NCBI RefSeq assembly: GCF_042664795.1
Contig: NZ_JBHTBN010000002.1
Coordinates: 1 to 64,000 of the forward strand
Direction of reading: 5' to 3'
Length of the DNA: 64,000 bases
DNA from: Jejudonia soesokkakensis
GTDB lineage: Bacteria > Bacteroidota > Bacteroidia > Flavobacteriales > Flavobacteriaceae
Shown here: in pieces, positions 49,972 to 57,226 of the stretch
How the letters are laid out: every line of letters starts with the position of its first letter
Position numbering within the stretch: position 1 is the stretch's first letter
The notes under the pieces: model-generated
The model's input: only the letters and a program-made list of their open reading frames with translations
What the model was told of the DNA's origin: nothing
Databases searched by the model: none
Made by a program: the position numbers and the translations under genes

Positions 49972-52107
49972 ATGAAAAATATAATGCTCTTTTCTGTGGT
50001 GTGTCTTATTTTTGCCACCTCTTGTAAAAAAAATGAAACTTCTAAAAAACAAATGGATATCAAACCCCCTGTAGCCGATAAAATTGCAAAAAACCTTGAA
50101 ATACATGGCGATGTGCGGACCGACAATTATTATTGGTTGAATCAAAAAGATGAACCCGAAGTTATTGACTATCTGGAGCGTGAAAATGATTATTATGCAA
50201 AAATGACGGCTCATACAGATGATTTAAAGCAATCACTTTTTGAAGAAATTAAAAGCCGCATTAAAGAGGATGATGAGTCGGTTCCCTATTTTTACAACGG
50301 TTACTATTACATTACCCGCTACGAAACTGGGAAAGATTATCCCGTTTATACTCGAAAAAAAGGATCATTAGATGCTGAAGAAGAAATTTTGTTCAATGTA
50401 AATGATATGGCTCAGGGCCATTCGTACTACAGCCTTAACGGAATTAATGTAAGTGATGATAATAAATGGGTCGCTTTTGGAGTGGATACGGTATCTAGAA
50501 GAAAATACACTATTTACATAAAAAATCTTGAAACCAAAGAAATCCTAAAAAACTCTATTGGTATAACTACAGGAAGTTCTACTTGGGCGAATGATAATAA
50601 AACATTATTCTATACTCGCAAAGATGATCAGACGTTGCGTTCCAATCAGATATTTAGACATGAAAGAGGAACGTTGCCTTCAAAAGATATCCTTCTTTTT
50701 ACAGAAGAAGATGAAACGTATAGCACTTATGTGTATAAAACCAAGTCTAATGAGTTTCTGGTCATAGGAAGCTATAGTACGGTTGCTTCAGAATTTCAAA
50801 TTCTCAAAGCAGATAATCCTCTGGGAACATTTAAAATGTTTCAGAAAAGAGAACGAGGATTAGAGTATGACATTTCACATTATGAAGATAGTTTTTACAT
50901 TGTAACAAATAAGGATAATGCGACCAACTTTAAACTGATGAAAACTTCAGAAGAAAAAACTGAAAAAGAACATTGGATAGAAGTGATCGCTCATCGTGAC
51001 GATGTATTATTAGAAGATATTGATATTTTTAAAGAGTTTCTCGTAGTTTCCGAACGCAGTAATGGTTTAAACGAACTTCGTATCATTAATTGGGCGACCA
51101 ATGCAGAGTATTACCTACCGTTCGACAATGAAACGTATACCGCCTATACGACTCAAAATCCTGAATTTGATACTAAAATATTGCGATACGGATACCAATC
51201 GTTGACAACTCCAGCTTCTGTTATCGATTTTAATATGGAAACTAAAGAAAAAACCATAAAAAAAGAGGTAGAAATATTGGGAGGTACTTTTAACAAAGAT
51301 AATTATGAATCAAAGCGTATTTGGGCAACCGCACGAGATGGGGTTAAAGTTCCTATTTCGATAGTCTATAAAAAAGGGATCAAGTTGGACGGAACAAATC
51401 CTGTACTGCAATACGCCTATGGTTCATATGGATATTCTATGAATCCGACTTTTTCAGTGTCAAGATTGAGCTTGCTGGATCGTGGATTTATTTTTGCCAT
51501 CACACATATTCGTGGCGGTCAGGATCTCGGTCGCGACTGGTACGAGACAGGAAAACTGCTAAATAAAAAAAATACATTTACTGACTTTATTGATGCTTCA
51601 AAATTTTTAATTAGTGAAGGATATACCTCTAACGAACATTTGTATGCCATGGGTGGTTCTGCAGGAGGTTTGTTAATGGGAGCGATTATTAATATGAATC
51701 CAGAACTTTATAACGGAGTCGTAGCTGCTGTTCCTTTTGTTGATGTAATTACTACAATGCTTGATAGCAGTATTCCATTAACTACGAGTGAATACGATGA
51801 ATGGGGGAATCCCAATGATAAAGAGTATTACGATTATATGAAGTCGTATTCTCCTTATGACAATGTTGTGGCAAAAAAATATCCTAATATGTTGGTAACT
51901 ACAGGATATCACGATTCTCAGGTGCAATATTTTGAGCCTGCAAAATGGGTTGCAAAATTAAGAGAGTTAAAAACAGATGATAATATTTTATTGTTCCATA
52001 CTAATATGGAGGCTGGTCACGGTGGAGCTTCAGGAAGATTTGAAGCACTTAAGGAAACTGCCATGGACTATGCGTTTTTGCTGGATTTAGAGAACATTAC
52101 AGAGTAA
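49972..52107 (+). CDS. Lipoprotein S9 family peptidase (oligopeptidase B-like)
   Basis: A 711-aa protein with a lipobox (FATSC near residue 15). It has an N-terminal seven-bladed propeller (residues about 60-430; YYWLNQKDEPEVIDYL, YYITRYETGKDYPVY) and a C-terminal peptidase domain with S563 in GGSAGGLLMG, D648 in TGYHDSQVQYFEPAKW and H683 in EAGHGGASGRF. This is close to protease II (cuts after Lys/Arg). It is likely in the periplasm. The ATG at 49972 begins the lipoprotein signal. Confidence 0.92.
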   Translation: MKNIMLFSVVCLIFATSCKKNETSKKQMDIKPPVADKIAKNLEIHGDVRTDNYYWLNQKDEPEVIDYLERENDYYAKMTAHTDDLKQSLFEEIKSRIKEDDESVPYFYNGYYYITRYETGKDYPVYTRKKGSLDAEEEILFNVNDMAQGHSYYSLNGINVSDDNKWVAFGVDTVSRRKYTIYIKNLETKEILKNSIGITTGSSTWANDNKTLFYTRKDDQTLRSNQIFRHERGTLPSKDILLFTEEDETYSTYVYKTKSNEFLVIGSYSTVASEFQILKADNPLGTFKMFQKRERGLEYDISHYEDSFYIVTNKDNATNFKLMKTSEEKTEKEHWIEVIAHRDDVLLEDIDIFKEFLVVSERSNGLNELRIINWATNAEYYLPFDNETYTAYTTQNPEFDTKILRYGYQSLTTPASVIDFNMETKEKTIKKEVEILGGTFNKDNYESKRIWATARDGVKVPISIVYKKGIKLDGTNPVLQYAYGSYGYSMNPTFSVSRLSLLDRGFIFAITHIRGGQDLGRDWYETGKLLNKKNTFTDFIDASKFLISEGYTSNEHLYAMGGSAGGLLMGAIINMNPELYNGVVAAVPFVDVITTMLDSSIPLTTSEYDEWGNPNDKEYYDYMKSYSPYDNVVAKKYPNMLVTTGYHDSQVQYFEPAKWVAKLRELKTDDNILLFHTNMEAGHGGASGRFEALKETAMDYAFLLDLENITE

Positions 52108-52122
52108 TTAATTTTTTTGACG

Positions 52123-52130
52123 TACCTTTG
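52123..52130 (+). promoter_or_regulatory. -7 box of the cysteine-synthase-like gene
   Basis: TACCTTTG, exact TAnnTTTG; the leader to ATG 52183 is about 45 nt. It lies inside the longest open frame, ruling out starts before it. Confidence 0.5.
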
Positions 52131-52182
52131 TCCGGTTTTAAAAAGCATTTTTAAAGTGCTATTTATAATGAAATCAAACTAT

Positions 52183-53220
52183 ATGAAAGAAGGCATTAAA
52201 GCGCATTCAAATATTTTGGAATTGATTGGGAACACACCATTAATTCAGTTGAATAAAATTACCGCTTCTTTAAAGGGTAATTATTATGCTAAAGTTGAAG
52301 GATTTAATCCTGGACATTCTGCTAAGGATCGTATTGCATTACATATTATTGAAGAAGCTGAAAGAACTGGGGTTTTAAAGCCTGGGGATACCATTATTGA
52401 AACGACTAGTGGAAATACTGGCTTTAGTATAGCAATGGTGAGTATCATTAAAGGCTATGACTGTATTTTGGCAGTTAGTTCTAAGTCTTCAGCAGATAAA
52501 ATTGACATGTTGCGAACAATGGGAGCAAAGGTCTATGTGTGCCCAGCTCATGTCAAAGCAGATGATCCACGCTCTTATTATGAAGTAGCGAAGCGTTTAC
52601 ATAATGAAATAAAAGGGTCGGTATATATCAATCAGTATTTTAATACTCTTAATATAGCTGCTCATTATAAATCTACAGGGCCAGAAATTTGGGAACAGAC
52701 CAATGGACAAATTACGCATCTAGTAGCTTGTAGTGGTACTGGAGGAACTATTTCTGGAACAGCAAGATTTTTAAAAGAACAAAATCCAAATATTAAAATT
52801 ATTGGTATTGATGCCTACGGAAGCGTTTTACAAAAATACCACGAGACTCGTGAGTTTGATACTAAGGAAATCTATCCTTACCGAATAGAAGGCTTAGGAA
52901 AAAATTTAATTCCTACCGCAACAGATTTCGATTCTATCGATCAATTTGTAAAAGTAACAGATGAAGATAGCGCGCATACCGCACGCGAAATTGCAAAAAC
53001 TGAAGGGTTGTTTGTTGGTTATACCAGTGGGGCAGCAATGCAGGGAATTAAACAGTTAAATGAACAAGATGTCTTCTCTGAAAACAGTAACGTAGTTGTG
53101 ATCTTCCCCGATCATGGTTCTCGCTATATGAGCAAAATTTTTAATGACGAATGGATGGAGCAGCAAGGTTTCTTTGATGCTGAAACTGTTGAGGTAGAGG
53201 CTATTCATTACATAAAATAA
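52183..53220 (+). CDS. PLP-dependent cysteine-synthase-family enzyme
   Basis: A 345-aa fold-type II PLP enzyme: NILELIGNTPLIQLN, PLP lysine K48 in GHSAKDRIA, TTSGNTGFSIAM, the phosphate-binding SGTGGTISGTARF and a C-terminal GYTSGAAMQG. It is like O-acetylserine sulfhydrylase or cystathionine synthase, but has SKSSADKIDMLRTMGA in place of the usual PxxMSxER block, so cysteate or another beta-substituted alanine could be the product. ATG 52168 is also possible. It precedes the SPT-like gene, separated by a terminator. Confidence 0.85.
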   Translation: MKEGIKAHSNILELIGNTPLIQLNKITASLKGNYYAKVEGFNPGHSAKDRIALHIIEEAERTGVLKPGDTIIETTSGNTGFSIAMVSIIKGYDCILAVSSKSSADKIDMLRTMGAKVYVCPAHVKADDPRSYYEVAKRLHNEIKGSVYINQYFNTLNIAAHYKSTGPEIWEQTNGQITHLVACSGTGGTISGTARFLKEQNPNIKIIGIDAYGSVLQKYHETREFDTKEIYPYRIEGLGKNLIPTATDFDSIDQFVKVTDEDSAHTAREIAKTEGLFVGYTSGAAMQGIKQLNEQDVFSENSNVVVIFPDHGSRYMSKIFNDEWMEQQGFFDAETVEVEAIHYIK

Positions 53221-53243
53221 ATTAGAATTAAAAAATAAGTATC

Positions 53244-53274
53244 AACCCGGTAGCTAAGCTATCGGGTTTTTTTG
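53244..53274 (+). terminator. Terminator after the cysteine-synthase-like gene
   Basis: AACCCGGTAGC pairs with GCTATCGGGTT (one G-T) around TAA, followed by a seven-T run. Confidence 0.88.
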
Positions 53275-53319
53275 TTCATAAAATGATGATTAATCTATGG
53301 GAGTAGTATGCAAATAATA

Positions 53320-53349
53320 TTGTCAGACTATAATAATTACCTATTTTTG
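53320..53349 (+). promoter_or_regulatory. Promoter of the SPT-like gene
   Basis: TTG (53320-53322), 19-nt spacer, TATTTTTG (53342-53349): the best promoter match in the window. Confidence 0.7.
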
Positions 53350-53375
53350 CCTATTAAAATTCTCATACCGACTTG

Positions 53376-54635
53376 ATGAAAGATTTATTTGATAAGATTT
53401 ATAAAGACAAAGGACCCTTAGGAAAGTGGGCAGAACATGCTGAAGGATACTTTGTTTTTCCAAAATTAGAAGGTCCAATTTCTAACCGTATGCGTTTTAG
53501 GGGCCGTGAAGTTATTACTTGGAGTATTAATGATTACCTAGGGCTTGCAAATCACCCTGATGTGCGAAAAGTAGATGCTGAAGCTGCAGCTGAATATGGG
53601 TCGGCGTATCCAATGGGTGCACGTATGATGAGTGGTCATACCGATCTACACGAACAATTACAAAACGAATTAGCAGATTTTGTTCAAAAAGAAGCTGCCT
53701 ATTTATTGAATTTTGGATACCAAGGAATGGTTTCAACCATTGACGCTTTGGTTTCTAAAGATGATGTCATTGTTTATGATGTGGATGCACATGCGTGTAT
53801 TATAGATGGAGTACGACTGCATATGGGTCAGCGTTTTACCTATAAGCATAACGATATGGAAAGTATCGAAAAAAATCTTGATCGTGCTACAAAAATGGCT
53901 GAAAAGACAGGTGGAGGAATTCTTTTAATTTCTGAAGGTGTTTTTGGTATGCGAGGAGAACAAGGGAAATTAAAAGAAATCGTAGCCCTTAAGAAAAAAT
54001 ACAATTTCAGATTGTTTGTAGATGATGCTCACGGATTTGGAACGCTCGGTAAAACTGGAGCTGGAGCAGGTGAGGAGCAAGGTGTACAAGACCAGATCGA
54101 TGTGTATTTTGCAACCTTTGCAAAGTCCTTAGCAAGTACTGGTGCTTTTATTGCAGCAGATGCAGAGATCATTCAGTATTTAAAATACAATCTTCGTTCA
54201 CAAATGTTTGCAAAATCATTGCAGATGCAATTGGTCGTGGGAGCATTAAAACGCTTGGATATGCTTCGAACGATGCCCGAACTAAAAGATAAACTTTGGG
54301 AAAATGTAAATGCTTTACAAAATGGACTGAAAGAAAGAGGTTTTGATATTGGAACAACCCAAAGTTGTGTAACCCCTGTTTACCTTAAAGGAAGTATTCC
54401 TGAAGCGATGGCATTGGTAAAAGACTTACGTGAAAATCACGGAGTATTTTGTTCTATTGTTGTATATCCAGTAATCCCTAAAGGATTAATATTACTACGA
54501 ATGATACCTACCGCTTCTCATACTATGAAAGACATTGAAGAAACCTTGGAAGCATACTCATCTATTAGAGAACGTTTAGAAAACGGTACTTATAAAAGAT
54601 TATCGGCAGCTGTTGCAGCTGCTATGGGAGAGTAG
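53376..54635 (+). CDS. Alpha-oxoamine synthase (serine palmitoyltransferase / cysteate acyltransferase type)
   Basis: A 419-aa fold-type I PLP enzyme joining an acyl thioester to an amino acid with loss of CO2. Key residues: H219 in DDAHGFGTLG, PLP lysine K250 in FATFAKSLASTG, and SINDYLGLANHP, GARMMSGHTDLHEQL. The long N-terminal extension (LGKWAEHAEGYFVFPKLEGP) is like the bacterial SPT branch of Bacteroidetes, not 2-amino-3-ketobutyrate ligase. It should start sphingolipid or sulfonolipid (capnine) synthesis; the amino-acid substrate, serine or cysteate, cannot be read. Confidence 0.82.
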   Translation: MKDLFDKIYKDKGPLGKWAEHAEGYFVFPKLEGPISNRMRFRGREVITWSINDYLGLANHPDVRKVDAEAAAEYGSAYPMGARMMSGHTDLHEQLQNELADFVQKEAAYLLNFGYQGMVSTIDALVSKDDVIVYDVDAHACIIDGVRLHMGQRFTYKHNDMESIEKNLDRATKMAEKTGGGILLISEGVFGMRGEQGKLKEIVALKKKYNFRLFVDDAHGFGTLGKTGAGAGEEQGVQDQIDVYFATFAKSLASTGAFIAADAEIIQYLKYNLRSQMFAKSLQMQLVVGALKRLDMLRTMPELKDKLWENVNALQNGLKERGFDIGTTQSCVTPVYLKGSIPEAMALVKDLRENHGVFCSIVVYPVIPKGLILLRMIPTASHTMKDIEETLEAYSSIRERLENGTYKRLSAAVAAAMGE

Positions 54636-54662
54636 GAAAGAAATACGAAATAAGAAAATTGA

Positions 54663-54692
54663 AAAAGCCACGAATTTTAATTCGTGGCTTTT
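54663..54692. terminator. Bidirectional terminator between SPT-like and GNAT genes
   Basis: A 14-bp perfect stem (AAAAGCCACGAATT/AATTCGTGGCTTTT, TT loop) with T runs on both strands, placed between two convergent stops. Confidence 0.9.
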
Positions 54693-54697
54693 GTTAT

Positions 54698-55816
54698 TTA
54701 CAATGATTTTCTAAACGTACTTCGTTCTTTATGCTGAATGGGATTATAATCTTTCCAAAGAAGTTGAACAGCAGTATTTTCTTTTAATTCAGGGTTAGTT
54801 TCAACCTTCTCAATGCCTTTAGAGTTGAACAAATATTGCATTTCTTCAAAAATAATGGCAGTAACTCCTTTTCCTTGATATTCAGGGTCTATACCTATGA
54901 GATAAAAAGCTGCTCTATCGTTTTTACGTTGGGCCTGCCATAAGTGGTACCAGCCAAATGGAAATAAGCTTCCGTTGGCTTTTTTGAGTGCTTTGGTGAA
55001 CGAAGGCATCACTATAGAAAAAGCGATAAGGTCCCCATCTTTATCTTGAATACAGGTAATATAATCTGGCTGAATAAAAGAGAAGTATTTTTCTTTGTAA
55101 TAATCTATCTGGTATTGCTGAATGGGAACAAATGTTTGTAAGGTGTTGTACGTATTATTCAGCAATTCAAACATCGTATCTACATAGGGTAAAATTTCCT
55201 TTTTATTTTTAAAACGAATGACCGAAAGTCCGTAGCGTTCTTTAACGATACCAGAAAACTTAGCAACTTTTTCTTTAATTGAAGGAGGGATACTCAGCTT
55301 AAACTCAACCCATGTTGCCTGCTTCTCAAAACCAAGTTGTTGAAAGTGTTCTTTGTAATACGGATAGTGATACCAGGTGATCATGGTATTCATTTCGTCA
55401 TAGCCATCAATTAGGATTCCAGCTTTTTCCATATTAGAAAAACCTACAGGTCCTTCGGCATATTCTAAATTGTGTTCGCGCCCTTTTTCGTATACTTTTT
55501 CAAGTAGAGCTTTGGTGACTTCGATATTGTCTATCACATCAAACCATCCAAAACGGACTTTTTTCTTTCCAATTTCATTAATTTCAAGATGATTGAGTAT
55601 AACGGCAATACGTCCTACAATCTTTCCGTCGATATAGGCTAGAAAATATTCGGCTTCAGCATTTTTAGAAACAGGATTGGTTTTAAAATCCAGAGTTTCC
55701 ATTTCATCTTTAATAAGCGGTGGAACCCAATTATCACAATCTTTGTAAAGTGTAAAAGGAAACTTCACAAATTGTTTTAATTCTTTTTTGTTAGTTACTG
55801 GTAGTACTTTTATCAT
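54698..55816 (-). CDS. GNAT-type N-acyltransferase
   Basis: A 372-aa protein with a GNAT fold in its C-terminal half (AFYLIGIDPEYQGKGVTAIIFEEM is the acyl-CoA loop; Gln-Gly-Lys-Gly) and a second, degenerate one in the N-terminal half (LAYIDGKIVGRIAVIL). Convergent with the SPT-like gene, and 4 nt after the outer-membrane gene on its own strand. An N-acylation step of a sphingoid or sulfonoid base is a reasonable guess, since large GNAT-like proteins do this in some bacteria, but the sequence does not prove it. Confidence 0.75.
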   Translation of the reverse strand: MIKVLPVTNKKELKQFVKFPFTLYKDCDNWVPPLIKDEMETLDFKTNPVSKNAEAEYFLAYIDGKIVGRIAVILNHLEINEIGKKKVRFGWFDVIDNIEVTKALLEKVYEKGREHNLEYAEGPVGFSNMEKAGILIDGYDEMNTMITWYHYPYYKEHFQQLGFEKQATWVEFKLSIPPSIKEKVAKFSGIVKERYGLSVIRFKNKKEILPYVDTMFELLNNTYNTLQTFVPIQQYQIDYYKEKYFSFIQPDYITCIQDKDGDLIAFSIVMPSFTKALKKANGSLFPFGWYHLWQAQRKNDRAAFYLIGIDPEYQGKGVTAIIFEEMQYLFNSKGIEKVETNPELKENTAVQLLWKDYNPIQHKERSTFRKSL

Positions 55817-55820
55817 ATAC

Positions 55821-56822
55821 TTACTTCATAAGGCCTCCTTCATTTTCGAAGCCATCTTTTCTTTTGTTGTTTTTCTTTTGAGCTTTTTTCTTGGCTTTTG
55901 CTTCTTTCCGTTTAGCACGTCCCTGGCTGCCTGTGTTTTCCAAAAATACATCTTTATCGTGCATGTCAAAACGATAAGAAATACCTAGTCTTCCGTAGGT
56001 TCTTTTAGGTGTATCCTTAAAATTTAAGAGAATAGAGCCATCAATCTGAAAATTAGGTGTAACCAAAACAGCAGCTCCACCACGGAAAATCTGATCGGCA
56101 TAAAAATCACTTTTTATTCCTTGATTTTCTACAAATACTGAAAACCATGCCGTAGGTGTATGTGTTAAAGTTACAATATAACCATATGATGGAAAGTCTG
56201 TAGTGACACGATCTGCAATTATATTGGTGACAAATACAAATCCACCAATGAAATTATTCTGAGTCGAAAGGACAATTTTAGGACTGATAGTGGATTCCTG
56301 TTCTGGGGTAAATGGATTGTCGGCAAAATCAAAGTTAGCACCCGCGTATAATGAGATTGCAGGAATGAGGTCTGCCCACTGAGTTCTATTGTTCGCTTTC
56401 CAGCTGTATAAGTTAGGGCCTTCTAATTGTCTTTTTCTATTGGGATCATAAAATAAATATTTTACACCCACGGTATTATTTCTAAAATTACTAAACTTTC
56501 GCTCTGTAGCAATTGCTCCACGGGAATCGAGAACAGTATTTGATTGAAACTCTCCCATCACACTTACTTCCAGCTCTTCCTTAAAAAAACCATAGCGAAC
56601 AGAATAGTCTATTCCGTAAGCATCCGTTTCAGTGCCTAACAAACGGTGTTCTTCTGTACCTAAATTAAAACCTGTTTCAAACTGGAGTACATTGGTACCC
56701 ACAGAGAATGCTCCTTGAGATCCACCAGGACGATTAGAATTAAGTGTTTCTGTATATTGAGCAACAACGATTGTTGTAGAGCCAAAGAGGAAATAAATAG
56801 CGATTAAAAAAGGGTGACGCAT
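55821..56822 (-). CDS. Outer-membrane transporter-like barrel with a basic tail
   Basis: A 333-aa protein with a signal peptide ending VVAQ. Beta strands resemble the phenol-degradation MetA-pathway/transporter barrel family (NSNRPGGSQGAFSVGTNVLQ, FETGFNLG, YGIDYSVRYGFFK). After the last strand (YGRLGISYRFDMHDKDVF) comes a Lys/Arg-rich tail of about 40 residues (KRKEAKAKKKAQKK) that would be periplasmic. The ATG at 56822 is chosen over an earlier ATG at 56861 because a TATCTTTG box lies between them. Confidence 0.78.
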   Translation of the reverse strand: MRHPFLIAIYFLFGSTTIVVAQYTETLNSNRPGGSQGAFSVGTNVLQFETGFNLGTEEHRLLGTETDAYGIDYSVRYGFFKEELEVSVMGEFQSNTVLDSRGAIATERKFSNFRNNTVGVKYLFYDPNRKRQLEGPNLYSWKANNRTQWADLIPAISLYAGANFDFADNPFTPEQESTISPKIVLSTQNNFIGGFVFVTNIIADRVTTDFPSYGYIVTLTHTPTAWFSVFVENQGIKSDFYADQIFRGGAAVLVTPNFQIDGSILLNFKDTPKRTYGRLGISYRFDMHDKDVFLENTGSQGRAKRKEAKAKKKAQKKNNKRKDGFENEGGLMK

Positions 56823-56839
56823 ATTTTTTGGGTTTAGTT

Positions 56840-56847
56840 CAAAGATA
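56840..56847 (-). promoter_or_regulatory. -7 box of the outer-membrane barrel gene
   Basis: Minus-strand TATCTTTG (56847-56840), 17 nt before ATG 56822. Confidence 0.55.
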
Positions 56848-56902
56848 GAAGATTTTATCATTTATTTAATAATTGGTTTTTTCTTTTTCAGAAAGTGATA
56901 CG

Positions 56903-56910
56903 TACTTTTG
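56903..56910 (+). promoter_or_regulatory. -7 box of the DUF4834 operon
   Basis: TACTTTTG fits TAnnTTTG and lies 9 nt before ATG 56920, so the leader is a few bases at most. Confidence 0.5.
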
Positions 56911-56919
56911 AAAAATTAG

Positions 56920-57195
56920 ATGGAAACTGCTATGATGACTTTCTTAAAAACGCTTTTAATTATTCTTCTCGTATATTTTGGCTTAAAGTTTTTAATCAAA
57001 TTTACGTGGCCATACATCATGCGTTACATCACCAAAAAAGCAGGTCAGAAATTTGAACAGGCTTTTAATAATACGATGCATCGGTCAACCGAAACAAAAA
57101 AAGAAGGAAGTATCTCAATAGATAAAATGCCTTCTACCCACGCTAAATCAAAATCTACCGTTGGAGAGTATGTGGATTATGAAGAAATTGAGTAA
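56920..57195 (+). CDS. DUF4834 family small membrane protein
   Basis: A 91-aa protein with one membrane helix (about residues 8-26) followed by a cytosolic tail with ITKKAGQKFEQAF and the conserved end VGEYVDYEEIE. This is the DUF4834 pattern of Bacteroidetes, function unknown. ATG 56935 is an alternative start. It heads a run with the YfhO and GT4 genes (32 and 5 nt gaps). Confidence 0.85.
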   Translation: METAMMTFLKTLLIILLVYFGLKFLIKFTWPYIMRYITKKAGQKFEQAFNNTMHRSTETKKEGSISIDKMPSTHAKSKSTVGEYVDYEEIE

Positions 57196-57226
57196 TTTTC
57201 ACAACTCATAATACATTTCCATCTTT

